Assembly (NCBI GenBank): GCA_020205615.1
Contig: JAINUW010000730.1
Coordinates: 62,001-126,000 of the forward strand
Length of the DNA stretch: 64,000 nucleotides
Reading direction: 5' to 3'
From: Panax quinquefolius
Taxonomy: Eukaryota > Streptophyta > Magnoliopsida > Apiales > Araliaceae
Below, in pieces: positions 34,233 through 45,769 of this stretch (the stretch's first letter is position 1; each line of letters opens with the position of its first letter). The translations under genes and the position numbers were made by a program. The notes below the pieces were generated by a model. The model did no database searches and was not told where the DNA came from. It saw nothing but the letters and a program-made list of their open reading frames with translations.

Positions 34233-36191
34233 TGTAAAATTCTGTAAATGAATTTGTAATTAACAACATTTTAACATACATTCTTTTATTAATTACCAAA
34301 ATAATTTAGGTCTTGTTTTAAATTGGTATCTCCCACTATTTTCTTCAAACTATATTACCCTCACTTATATAGTTCGGCAAAATCTAATTAAAGATTTGCT
34401 AGTGAGAATAAGGATCCCATTTCAAATGTATATAGCCTTGTGGTGACACAACAAACCATATATAAATAAATAGGTAGACAACTTTTGTCAATTACATCAA
34501 CTATGCAACTCCTTTTCTTTTGCCTCTTAGATTATTTTGATCAAGTGGTGGCACATCCGAATCAAAATTATCCAAGTTAAGTCCGACCTAGCACTCTATA
34601 TATTCAAAAAAGAAAAATATCATCCTTGTGGTGACACAACAAAACAATATTGTTCAATTTTCTTTATAAGCATCAAATGTGATAAATTAACATCTTAAAT
34701 ACTTAATACTTGCCTTGTGGTGACACAACAAACTCATATTAAATATTTAATACTCTATTAATTTTATCATGCTAGAAGGCGACGTTCGATATTCCAAATA
34801 TCTTTGAACGCTTAGGACTTAATATAAAAAATTGAGGGGTTTGTTATTAATTTGTCTCATCTTGTTTGTTTGGCATGCATGCATATATATATATAAAATA
34901 TGCTATTATATTAATTAACATGCGAAGCATGTTTGCATAATATATAATATATATAGTATAAGCATGCACATATAGAATACAATATTCTACCCGGATTGAT
35001 TATGGACTGTTATTCTAGTTTGGTTCACTAGAGCCATCAAGTGAACCAAAAGGTCAAACCCTAGTGGTGCAAGAAATAATATTTAAATATAACTATTACA
35101 TTTAAACCCGGGCTCCATTACAAACGGGTCTTCAATTGCTCCTTGCTCCTTGATCTCCAATTTTTTTTTATTTTTTTTTAAAATTAATTCTAACTATTCC
35201 TATTACAAAACTATTTAAAATAAATAGAAACCTTGATCAGCAGTCAAGGTGAAGTACATAGGAGGGAGTTAGAATTTATATTAAGAAAAAATTAGAGAAG
35301 ACGAGGTACGCAGACCCCATTTAATAAAACCCATACATTCATGCATCCAACTAAAATAAAATCCAATCAGATTGGTCAATAGTCCATAATCAATCCCATT
35401 TATTATCATACACATCACCATATGCATCAATAAATAACATTCATCTCATGAATAATAAACATTCAATATATATATTGATATCATTTAATGGGCAAATTTA
35501 GTTAGTATAAAATCTAATTTTGAATCAAAATAAACTCCTTTATTTTAATCCAAATTTAAATCAAAATAAAACTATTTTATTTTAATTTATCCAATTTTGA
35601 ATAAAATAAACTATTTTATTTTAATCAAAATCTTTAATCAAAATAAACTCCTTTATTTTAATTAATTATTGAATCCAATTCCAAAAAAAAAATTATTAAA
35701 GGAAACACTAATTCTTTTCCTATTCACAAATAAACTCCTTTATTTTGAATAATATGAAATCTTATTTCATATTTAAATAAACTCCTTTATTTAAGGAAAC
35801 ATGGATTCTCTTTTCTATTCACAAATAAACTCCTTTATTTTGAATAATATGAAATCTTATTTCATATTTAAATAAACTCCTTTATTTAAGGAAACATGGA
35901 TTCTCTTTCTATTCACAAATAAACTCCTTTATTTTGAATAATATGAAATCTTATTTCATATCTAAATAAACTCCTTTATTTAAGGAAAGATGAAATTCAA
36001 TTTCAACTCTAATTAGTTATCATGGAATCCAATTCCAACTCTAATTAGTTAGCATGAAATTTAATTTTAATATTAAAATAAACCTTTTTTTTAAAATTAA
36101 AACAAACTTTTTATTTTAAGATTAAAATAAAATTTTATTTTAATTATAAAATTATAAAGAATTAATTATAATAAGCATTTTAAAATAAGCA

Positions 36192-36234
<43 letters not shown>

Positions 36235-36688
36235 GCCACGTAATATAATTACGTAATCCTTTCAAAAAGAAATCCTGTAACTTTGATTCATGGTTATTAG
36301 TCATCCTGAGACATCCTTGATTGATTTTTTTTTTTTTATAGCACGTGACTCCTTGAAATCAAAAATCCATGATCTGCCTTATTCTTTATGCTTTATTCTA
36401 AACTGAACAGTGGATTCATGAAACTCCTTGATTTCCGTGCAAGAAAAGAACAAGCAACATGTCCACCATTCACGTGCACCCCTTGAATTCTAATTTCATG
36501 TCACGTTGGATCACACAGATTATATGAAATATATGAAATCACGGATACAATCTAAAAAAAAACACAGATTCACGTTTTTTTTAAAATAAATTTTATACAA
36601 TAAAATTATGCCCAATTAAATTGTTCTAAACACATATCAATATACATATCAAATTAAAACAATTAATAATTCGCATAAAGGTTTGGCT
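34233..36688 (-). other. copia B untranslated leader
   Basis: Non-coding. It contains three ttgtggtgacacaa hairpin motifs at 34438-34451, 34626-34639 and 34715-34728, a block of tandem AT-rich repeats (35500-36130) and an (at)n run at 36197-36229. About 2.4 kb is long for a copia leader. Confidence 0.75.
35700..35990. repeat. about 95-bp tandem repeat in copia B leader
   Basis: Three units begin with ctattcacaaataaactcc at about 35719, 35815 and 35908, and each contains gaataatatgaaatcttatt and aaataaactcctttatttaagg. A matching array is in copia C at 58870-59140. Confidence 0.88.
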
Positions 36689-36694
36689 CTGATG

Positions 36695-36708
36695 CCACTG
36701 TTAGGTTT
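36695..36708 (-). promoter_or_regulatory. primer-binding site of copia B
   Basis: On the minus strand the 5' LTR end CCTAACA is followed by GTGGCATCAGAGCC, an initiator-tRNA(Met)-type site with one change from TGGTATCAGAGC. Confidence 0.8.
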
Positions 36709-38559
36709 GTAATATTCATGAATGCAATCAAATTGCAAAAATAAGCGGAAACGTGTAAAAATCAGAGTTTTTAAAAATTTTACAAACCATATACCCGGAT
36801 CACCCTTTATGCACAGTTATTAATTAAACGAAAAGATAAAGAATAAAATCACACCCTTGAAGATCGAGCTTCCTCAGGTACAAGTTCACCTCCAAATCCT
36901 TTCGCGTTCAACTTGAATTCACCGGGTTTGGTTCCTTCCTTTGATCAACGTTAGCCACCCAAGTGTTTGGCCTCTAGAGGTGATCCACCAAGGAAAAAGA
37001 ATTTTCAAGAAGAAGGGGTATTGGCTCAAACCCCTAGTTTTTCCTATCTATAAGAAAAAAGGCGTATTCTCCAACAAATTGGAATTATGTCAGTATGTCA
37101 AAAGTCAACAACCCCACCACCCATAATAAGACTCCTCTTATTTATAGATGTGGGCAACCCACCTTAACAATTAAGGAATTGGGATTTATTTAATTAATTA
37201 AGCTCCCTAATCTTATTAGGGATAATTAATTAAACTCCTTTAACTAATTTTCCTTCCTAATCCAATTAGGAATAAATGAGAGTACTTATATTAAATTAAT
37301 TCCTAAACTCTTTTAGAAATTAAAATAATAATAATTGTAATAATATTAATAAGACTCCTCTTATTAATTTATATTTAATATTTCTAAAATATTAAATAAT
37401 AAATATTAAGCTATTTAATTTATTCTATCACCATAGATTAAATTAAATATACATACTATATTATTACGATTATGCCATTAACTTCTTAAATAATTATTCT
37501 TCTTGTGACCCTTTAGGTTCTCCATATTAAACCTAGGTTGTGAATAAATCAATTAGAACAATTCTAATCTTATTTAAATAAATAAATTAAACAATTAATT
37601 TATTTAAATAAATAATATTTATTCTACAATAGGGATAAGCCTCCCCTAGCGATCAACGACTTTATAGATAATATAGATTTCAACATTAATCATAAAAGAA
37701 CCTTTGAGTAAATAGTTACCGCATACAATTCAATCCTTCCACCATACAATGTCCCAATTAAATATAAGACATGGAATTTTGTCAAGTCTTATTTTATTTA
37801 ATTATATGTATTTCGACTCTTAAATGCACAATTCCAAATAATGCAAATTAGAAACTCCTTTCTAATTTCATTCGCTTTAACAACGATTCTTTGGGTTGTC
37901 ATTTATCGAATCACATAGGACATTCTCTTCTTTTATTAGAAGTGGTAGATTCTTTATTGATCATACATTATCTCCATATACAACTTATTATACCCAAGCA
38001 TACCCTTTGATATACCCTAAGGGTCTTAAGGAATAAGTCAAAGTATAACTCATCATACACAAGATACTATGATGATCTCAAGTCCAAGGATTACTTAGAC
38101 TACTATCACTACAGAATTCCTATTGACTGAGCAAGTAAAACTCCATTAGGTATTCCTTAGCGAGCCACGTTCAGTGAATTTATTCTCTAATAAGCACCTA
38201 CATACTTGTTTTAGTGTCTCCACACAAATGATCATGAGATCAATCATCCTCATCCAATGAGCAAGCAACGTATGTACAAATCTATCCGGATTCACTAATC
38301 CCCAATTTAGTAATCCAATGATTGGGAACTATTTTAGTTTTAAGCTTTCTAAGAATTTAGATATCACTAGAATGATCATCATCATTATTCTAAAAGCATT
38401 GCTTAAAACTATAGGTTTATCACATATTATAAAACAGCATCATGTAGATAATTAAAAGCCTTTAATAAATTAATACTTTTTATTAATAAATGAATAAGAT
38501 TGTTACAAAGTATATGCTTTATCATCAAACATGATTGGCTTGTGTGCATACTACTTTCA
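36709..38559 (-). repeat. right (5') LTR of copia B
   Basis: Uninterrupted LTR of 1,851 bases: plus-strand start TGTTAGGTTTGTAATATTC, end ..CATACTACTTTCA. It preserves the empty target of gypsy element 2 (catacattatctcc). A reverse TATA box (TCTATAAATAAGAGG on the minus strand) lies at about 37137-37148. Frames in it are short and not conserved. Confidence 0.92.
37137..37149 (-). promoter_or_regulatory. copia LTR TATA box
   Basis: Minus strand TCTATAAATAAGAGG; conserved at 21495-21501, 52908-52914 and 60440-60446, always downstream of U3 in element sense. Confidence 0.7.
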
Positions 38560-39567
38560 TACATATGGGTCATGTTTAGAGACAAAAAGAACATAAACAT
38601 GCCATCTAAATGTTCATAATATAACTAACATTGTGTATAACTATTAGTTTGTAGAATAACCGAGTTTGCCTTTGAAATCCTTTTTTAACCAAACCAATGC
38701 AATCTAGCACATACGAAGTATCTTAAAATCACATTTCATGTGTTGGTAGGTCATTTATACGTGCTATCCAAATCTGAACATGATCAACTAGGTATTCATA
38801 GATATTAGTTTACACTATGTCAAGTTTTCCCTTAAGGAATCATTTAACCCAAAGCCAAAACAAGTTGGACATAAGCAAAGGAATCTTGAATCATAAATCA
38901 TGCTCATTAATGATCATAAGTTATTCACATGTGTATGCTATCAAGTTCAGAATTTGTAATATACAAGTTTAATCAAAGTTTATTTTTGAAACTATAAGTT
39001 TTCTTCATAAAAACTTCTACTAAATTATGTTAATGCAACTCATTATGAGTAAGGTCTCTTTAAACCACATGTCATATCTGTTTTCATGCATAACTAAATC
39101 ATAAAAACATACTGCAAGCATCACATAATAATAAAAACTAGAATCTAGTTCTGGGGAATGGCGTAGCTGTGCTGCCCAGTAGTACAAATTGGGCGCATCT
39201 GCGCCCTTTCTGGACAGAACCAGGAAAGGCTCTACTTCTGCAGAATTTCAAAACCAAACTCAAATTTCTCCTAACTAGGCATACTTAAACTCAATCTTAT
39301 AGGTTCCATACATGCATATAAACTTAGTAAACATGTTGGTATCAACTCTCAAACCAATTCACAAAAACGTTCATGAAAATTCTAGAAATTTATCAAATTG
39401 GGAATTAGGAATATAAAACATGAACATTACCTTTGTTGAAACTTAAAGAGGAATTCCTTCCACTCTTAGATTTCTCCTTCAACGCTCTCACAAAATTGCA
39501 ACTCACACTCTAATTTGACTTAACAGAAGATTTTCAGAAACTGAGAATGAGAAGATATGGTTGCTAT
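38560..39567 (-). other. non-coding DNA, likely middle part of an old reverse LTR
   Basis: No frame with domain similarity is seen. Read on the minus strand, 39567 to 39420 looks like a transcript leader with a splice-donor-like CAAAG/GTAATG near 39432. A TATA box for this direction lies just past the solo LTR (about 42330). This fits one LTR whose 3' part is 10474-11546, but I cannot prove continuity. Confidence 0.4.
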
Positions 39568-40394
39568 TGTAAGACCCCAACTTTTTTTGAATAAAGAATA
39601 ATTTTTCTCAAAATATATTTCTGAATATTATGGTGTGGATATGATATAATGTTATAGTTGTGGGTAATATTTGAAAATTTTGTAAAGTAAGCAACTTGAT
39701 ATAAAATATTCGTTTGGTCGAGGAATATTCGTTTTAACAGGGAATATTCGTACCACGACACAATCATTGGTGGACCCCACAACGAAAGTATTGTCGTAGA
39801 TGGAAAACGACAGAAACATCTTTTTATAAAAATAATGGCAAAAGTTTTACCGTTAAACTGTTGAACTACCCGGTGGTAAAAGTACAGTAATACGCGTGGT
39901 TGCATAGTAGCACACGGTATTGATTATTGATGCTTACGTAAGAAGCCACTCAATTTACTTAATTATTGCTACAGTAATTGTTGCATAGTATCTCATGTTA
40001 TTTGATTCAATTATTGTCACAGTATCATCTGTATAATATTTTATATTATTAAATCAATAATTGAGACAACGAAGTTATTCATATTATTATTTGCAATATT
40101 GACGATGTCTGGAAAGTTCTGTCGAGGAGAGGTTTGGTCACCTAATTCATGGCCGTGAGGAGAAGAAATCCTTATCGGAAATTCTCCTCTTTCTTGGGAA
40201 TGATCTGGTTGTTAAATATTGTGAGTTATAATATTAATGATGAATAATTGTTAATAGATTAAAAATGTGTTTATTAAAGATAAATAATTTGTGGTAAATA
40301 TTTATTCAATTTTTAATATTAATATAGGGATTGTTATGAGGCGTTTGTTGTAAGTTTGACTTAGTATTCCATGAGAAGATTTACTGATTTTATG

Positions 40395-40577
40395 GACCTT
40401 CGGTGGTGGTTTTAATAGTAAATCAATGCGAGATGCGTGGTGGTGGTTTTAAAAGTAAATCAATACGGATAAAATCGGTGGTGGTTTTAAAATTAAATCA
40501 ATCTGGACCGTCGGTTGTGGTTTTAATAGTAATCAATATGAACCGTCTATTCTAATAGTAAATCAATCTGGACCGTT
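40395..40577 (+). repeat. tandem repeat in U3 upstream of TATA (solo LTR)
   Basis: About four to five degenerate units of 35-45 bases with core ggtggttttaatagtaaatc and ending near ggaccgt. The array ends about 40 bases before the TATA box. Confidence 0.8.
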
Positions 40578-41035
40578 CATGAATTAGTTACTATTTAGTC
40601 CATTATTCTATAAATAAAAGCTTAATTCTTCTTTCATTCTCACCAATTCACTGAGATTCACAAGAGACACTATAGATAGAGAAACTATAGAGAGCAAGAA
40701 GAAGAGTATTCTGCTACTTTACTATTGTAGTATCTAGCCTTCTACTAAGGAAAGGTGTATTATTTCTTTCGTTTTCATAAGGAATACTATTTTTCATATT
40801 CATCCTTTAATATGTCGGAATAAGCTGTCTACGCTGATTACGTACCGTATGATAGGTGAAAATCCATTTGCAGTTTCATATGTTATTTCTTTAAATATTC
40901 TTAAATCTAAACTTACTATGGTAAGTATTGCTTCTATAATCCTTGAAATTAGTGGAATATCCTTGAGTTTTACACTTCATCCAGTATCGTTTCATTAAAA
41001 TATTGATATGAACTTTCTTATTAAATATCAATATT

Positions 41036-41367
41036 TTCACCCGGGGTATTATTCACGATTACAATTCACCCAGTTACTATTCACTCAGGTATTCAGGCAC
41101 TTTTCATGTCGGGGTACTATTCACGGGTTACTATTCACCCGATTACTATTCACTCAAATATTGTTCACTCGGGTATTCAGGGCACTTTTCATGCTGGGGT
41201 ACTATTCACGAGTTACTATTCATAGGTTACTATTCACCCGATTACAATTCACTCAAATATTGTTCACTCGGGTATTCGGGGAACTTTTCATGTTGGGGTA
41301 CTATTCACGGGATACTATTCTCGAAGTACTATTCATAGGGTACTATTCACGGGGTACTATTCACCAA
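41036..41367 (+). repeat. expanded TACTATTCAC minisatellite in solo LTR
   Basis: More than 15 units of (g)ttactattcac with variable spacers, grouped in higher-order blocks that repeat cgggtattcagggcactttt. Translated, it gives a spurious 157-residue open frame of YYSR/LLFTQ repeats. Confidence 0.88.
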
Positions 41368-42322
41368 AAAATTTATTTCTTTTCTGTCCAAATTATTTTT
41401 GATACATGGATATTATTCTTGAATTTTACTCCACAAAGCAGTATCATGTTGATAATTTGGATATTTTTAAACTCTGGATAAATTTAAAGTCTTTAATAAT
41501 TATCCTTGATTTCGTTTGATTAATACTTATATCATTATCATCATCCTTATGCTTATATTGTGATGAAAGTCATCTTTGGCTTACGTGCATAGATGGACTG
41601 TTGATTAGTATGATTATGACTAAGGATCATTCGGTATAATCATGACCCGTAATGTTATAAATGTTGTGGTAAAAATCCTCATTGGCCTGTAGTGCATTGA
41701 TGGACAGTTGTTGGTATGATTATGACCAGGGATTATTCGGTATAATCATGACCATTGATGATTACATGAATATCCTTGTCCCGTAGTGCATGGATGATTC
41801 GATGATGTGGTTTATTTATTAAGTTGAGTCTCAGCGATAAAGTTGATAAAAAACTTTTTAAATCATAAAAGATAGTAGATATCATGCTCTACTTGACTCT
41901 TCTAATGGATTACTTGTTCCGCTGCAGTTAAACTTGTTGGCTATTATATTCTATCAGTTTAACATTTTTGAAGGCTACTGATAACTTATTCTGCATTATC
42001 TTAGTAATAATATTTCTTACTGGGCTAGTTGAGCTCACCCTTTTACTTCCATTGTTCTCTTTAGGAAATGAGAACGTAGCCAGAACTAGTCGGGGAACGG
42101 AATGATGGTCCGAGATGGTGTTATAGTAGTCGTCACTATTCTATAAAATAGTGTGACAATAAATGTAATGAGGACTCCATTTGAGTTTGGATATTGTCTA
42201 GAAGATAATATTCGTGTAAAAACTCTCAGCTTATGTTGTATAATTAAGTTTGTATTTGTATTAAGTACCATGTATTTGGCGACCCAAGATGGGTGATGTA
42301 TAACTATTTTGGTGGCGTCACA

Positions 42323-42600
42323 ACTATTTATAGAGAAATGGTTATCTAGTTGATGTCTTTGCACTAAGGTTTGAATCAATGGAGGATAGAAGGAACCATT
42401 GGTTAAGAAGAAGTTGGCAAACCACTTCCTCCTAACCATCTCCATAGCCATCATTATAGCTTCCCTAGCCACTGAGTTTTACGTAAAGGAGGGATAGGCT
42501 ACTATTGGGCCAATTAATGGGACAATCCCTATTAAAGCCAAATTTTGTTCGCCTAATGAAATCACCAAATTAGCATTCTAAAATCGTGCTAAGAAGTTGA
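42323..42600 (-). promoter_or_regulatory. reverse TATA region (old LTR U3 or promoter)
   Basis: On the minus strand AACCATTTCTCTATAAATAG lies at about 42330-42350, preceded by ACCAATGG (a CCAAT-like box near 42397). Downstream in that direction the solo LTR has inserted 8-10 bases from the TATA box, and the leader resumes at 39567. I take this for U3 of the reverse LTR; a host-gene promoter is the alternative. Confidence 0.45.
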
Positions 42601-43590
42601 TTATATTGTTGTGAAATCAAACTCACAAAATACACTCACATAAACTTAAACAAAGAGATATAAAATGTGAACACAAGAATTTACGTAGAAATCCAATTGA
42701 GAAAAAATCACGGAGAGAGAGAGAAATCCACTATAATAATATGGAGAGTAAAAAGTGTTTATTTATGTCATATGCTATTGTGTATTTTATGTCGACGTCG
42801 GGATTTTTATTGTCCCTCTTCTGTTCTTGTCTTTTAGTGTTCTCATGTTAGGTGAGATTTGTTTGAAAAAATAAGTTGTGAAAAGTTCCGACATTTATAT
42901 GTCGACTATTTGACTGTAAGAGTCGCCATTTGGTTTTTTAAATGGTTGTACCAACACAACCGAGAAAAAGTTTGCACATTGACCTAGTGATGTGACACTG
43001 CTAAATGGGTCTGTGAAACCGAGATTCGTTAGGGTCCGGGGACTTGCTTATGCGGAGGGAAGGTGTTAGGCACCCCCCGACATCCATGTTACCACGGTGA
43101 CCGCCACTTTTCATTTAAACTGTTATATGAATATGAGTGTGTGTGTGTGTGGGTCAATGTGCAATTATTGGGAAGTAGTGATATGCCTCGTTTGCACCTA
43201 TATACAAAGGGTTTGAATTTGTGTAAAAATTCAGTTTTAAACAAGATATAGCAGTGATGTTTTGTAAAAGAGGTTTTTCAAACCCTGTGCTCAATAGTAA
43301 TTGAGACTTTTGATACTTCCATTTTTATTAAATGTTCGGCTTGATTGCTTTTATTTTCGAGATGCGAAGTATCTTCGAGAAAATAATATATAAAGCAATG
43401 CCGAACTCCTCATGGGCATGACAACTATCTAAGGAAATTCAGACACCGTGAATAATGTACAAGCTGCTTACAGCTGAAAATGTCTATCACGGGAACCGAA
43501 TCTAGATTCAGTATACTGAATCTGTGATCACATGATTCCTAGGCTCACATGATGCCACAATCTATATGAAAGCAATAAGCAGTTATATTT
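42601..43590. other. non-coding DNA with a Tat/Ogre-like motif
   Basis: The stretch 42915-43085 holds gagtcgccat and, after about 110 bases, cggagggaaggtgttaggca followed by ccccc. This pair (agtcgcca .. gggaaggt.ttaggcaccc) resembles a non-coding block common in plant Tat/Ogre-type gypsy elements. Nothing else recognisable; no Ogre protein is nearby. Confidence 0.4.
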
Positions 43591-43596
43591 ATAAAA

Positions 43597-43691
43597 GCTA
43601 TAAATATATATATATATATATATATATACAGACATGATAAACCACCACGAAGCACTTCCATGGGGGATCGGAAATGTAAGTATATAAAATC

Positions 43692-43774
<83 letters not shown>

Positions 43775-43990
43775 GATCAACCACCACGAAGCACCTCCAT
43801 GGAGGATCAAAAATGAAAATAAAGCAGTTAAGACAATCAACCGCTACGAAGTAAACTCCAGGTGGGATGGAATGTAAATAAAGCAGTAAAAGGCCACGAA
43901 GTAAACTCCAGGCCTGACAGAAATGTATGTGTATATATGTATATAAAAGAAAATAAAAGCCACGGACCGAACTCCGCGTATACACATGCA
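43597..43990. repeat. (AT)n tracts and about 90-bp degenerate repeats
   Basis: (at)n runs lie at about 43605-43628 and 43698-43771. Around them ccaccacgaagcac(c/t)tccatgg recurs at about 43641 and 43780, and (c)cacgaagtaaactccagg at about 43842 and 43892. Long minus-strand frames here are translated microsatellite. Confidence 0.75.
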
Positions 43991-44091
43991 ACACGACTCT
44001 CAATGTAAAGAATGGTGTGTGCAAAGTAGAAGAGAAAGGCTTTAAAAGGTGTAAGAAGGCTTACAGTGGGCTGCCAAAGAAGACTTATATA

Positions 44092-44665
44092 GCTTTAAAT
44101 GGATGAACACTCGGCTCCTGCTGGTAAAAATATGACTTAATATAAGCTCACAAGTGTTTAAAATGAGAAAACACTCAGTTTAGGGTGTATACAGAGCAAA
44201 TTGGAGAGGGCTTTCTCACTATTTTCTCTTACAAAATGGCCACCCCAAGCCCTCTATTTATAGAGGGGAAGCCCATGAGTACCTGGCAGCAACAGAAATG
44301 TACTGTGTAATCCGGTGCCCCGGGCTCCATGGGTCCTCATTGTTTGAATTATGTGCACGCGTGCAACGTGTTGTCTGCTTTAAATGGATGAACACTCGGT
44401 TCCTGCTGGTAAAAATATGACTTAATATAAGCTCATAAGTGTTTAAAATGAGAAAACACTTAGTTTAGGGTGTATACAGAGCAAATTGGAGAGGGCTTTC
44501 TCACTGTTTTCTCTTACAAAATGGCCACCCCAAGCCTTCTATTTATAGAGGGGGAAGCCACAGTACACTACTGGCAAACATGCAGATGTACTGTATATAT
44601 CGGTGCCGAGGCTCCATGAGTCCTCTTGTCTCAAATTATGTGCACGCGTGCAACGTGTTGTCTGC
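44092..44665. repeat. 285-bp tandem duplication with reverse TATA boxes
   Basis: 44092-44376 and 44377-44665 match closely (gctttaaatggatgaacact .. gcgtgcaacgtgttgtctgc). Each holds, on the minus strand, CTCTATAAATAGA (near 44262-44276 and 44540-44553), so a promoter-like segment is doubled. Coding potential is nil. Confidence 0.85.
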
Positions 44666-44959
44666 TCGAACTTGCAGAACTTCAATACGAGCCTCTGATT
44701 GAGGTGTATAAAACCTTTTACGGAGTGATGTTGTCGATAGCTATGCCATGAAATGGGATTAGAGGTTATCAGAAGTCAGGAAGATGGGACCATGCCCTTG
44801 GTCTTCAAGCTTCAAATTCTATCCGGTGTGCTTCCTTGTGTAGTAGTCACTCGGGATTGTAACTCCTTGGTTATTATAGGACATTGCTGTGTAGAATGTA
44901 TGTTGAACTATTGTTGAGATGGTGAAATGTGGGATCGAGGTGACAAAATGACAATTTTT

Positions 44960-45425
44960 CCCCTTACCGGGGTTATCTCCGGTTTGGGCTGATAAAGCAA
45001 TCATTGCTCAGTGTTATCTCTAAGATTAGGCTAGTGCAAGTACTGGATGTCCTCTGGGTTATCTCTGAGGTGTGTCTGACCTCCCGGGGTTATCTCTGGG
45101 ACTGGAGCTGAGTGCCTCGGTGTGGTTTCCGAGGTTGAAGCTGACTGCTTAGGTTGAAATGAGCATCTCCGGGGTTATCTCTGAAACTGCAGCTGCATTC
45201 CTCGGGGTTATCTATGAGGTTGACACTATCTTTCCCGGTGTTGTTTCCGGGACTGAGACTGAGTATCCCTAGGTTATCTCCGAGATGAAATGGCCTTCTC
45301 CGGTGTGATTTCTGGTATTTGAACTACATTCCTCGAGGTTATCTCCGAGGTTAAAACTGACACTTTTGGTGCTATTTCCGAGATTGAGCTGAGCTGTCCT
45401 CCAGGGTTATCTCTGAAAGACGATT
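44960..45425. repeat. array of about 37-bp units, each a small inverted repeat
   Basis: About 13 units recur every 30-48 bases around an 8-base centre (ggttatct, tgtggttt or tgttgttt) flanked by complementary arms: ACCGG/CCGGT (about 44965), CCTCGG/CCGAGG (about 45115), TCCCGG/CCGGGA (about 45237). Other units pair with a G-T or one mismatch. No protein frame is kept. Position suggests the untranslated part of a retroelement. Confidence 0.8.
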
Positions 45426-45769
45426 CTGCCCTCCTGCAATGTTAGTAGAAGGTATGCAGAAAATTTCGAGTCCCTACATTGTATATCCTAAACCATTGCT
45501 TATTGTTGTATTTATAGCTGTCATTTCCACCAGAATCCAATCAGGAGTAGAAGTCCTTTGTAGAATCACCTTATAACAACAATTAATGGTTGATATATTC
45601 CTTCCCAAATTAGACCTCCTTATCCCACTGAATAAGGAAACACAATCTTACTTTAATGAGGACTCTCCCACTGTCAAAATAAATCCAAATAATTAAACCC
45701 CAACATTTCCCCCCAGTCACTTATTTATAAGGAACTTAAAATAAGACAGTATACAAATTTATACCAATC

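Larger units (their letters stand above)
21071..38559 (-). mobile_element. Ty1/copia element B, minus strand, interrupted by gypsy element 2
   Basis: The left (3') LTR is in two pieces, 21071-22351 and 30626-31220, split by the gypsy insertion. Internal DNA is 31221-36708 and the right (5') LTR 36709-38559. Protein order on the minus strand is gag, protease, integrase, a short RT remnant, RNase H. The first roughly 20 bases of the left LTR (TGTTAGGTTTGTAATATT..) are missing at the junction with copia A. The right flank is tacat; no matching left copy exists. Confidence 0.88.
39568..42322 (+). repeat. gypsy solo LTR with near-perfect target duplication
   Basis: It starts TGTAAGACCCCAAC, ends GGTGGCGTCACA, and has no internal domain attached on either side. 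The flanks are gctat (39563-39567) and actat (42323-42327), four of five bases alike, as expected for a 5-bp duplication with one change. It carries five copies of a ggtggttttaatagtaaatc unit upstream of TATA (40395-40577), TATA at 40619-40628, an expanded tactattcac array (41036-41367) and ggcc(c)gtag repeats (41570-41800). It likely arose by LTR-LTR recombination. Confidence 0.88.

Noticed and set aside
41008..41481. 157-residue open frame, plus strand
   Set aside because: It is the translated tactattcac minisatellite of the solo LTR; the repeats keep the frame open and there is no domain.
42086..42472. 128-residue minus-strand frame suggesting a host gene start
   Set aside because: It spans the end of the solo LTR and its flank; no domain, and the frame exists only because of the insertion.
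43545..44024. 159-residue open frame, minus strand, with Tyr-Ile runs
   Set aside because: Translated (AT)n microsatellite and surrounding repeats; no conserved protein features.
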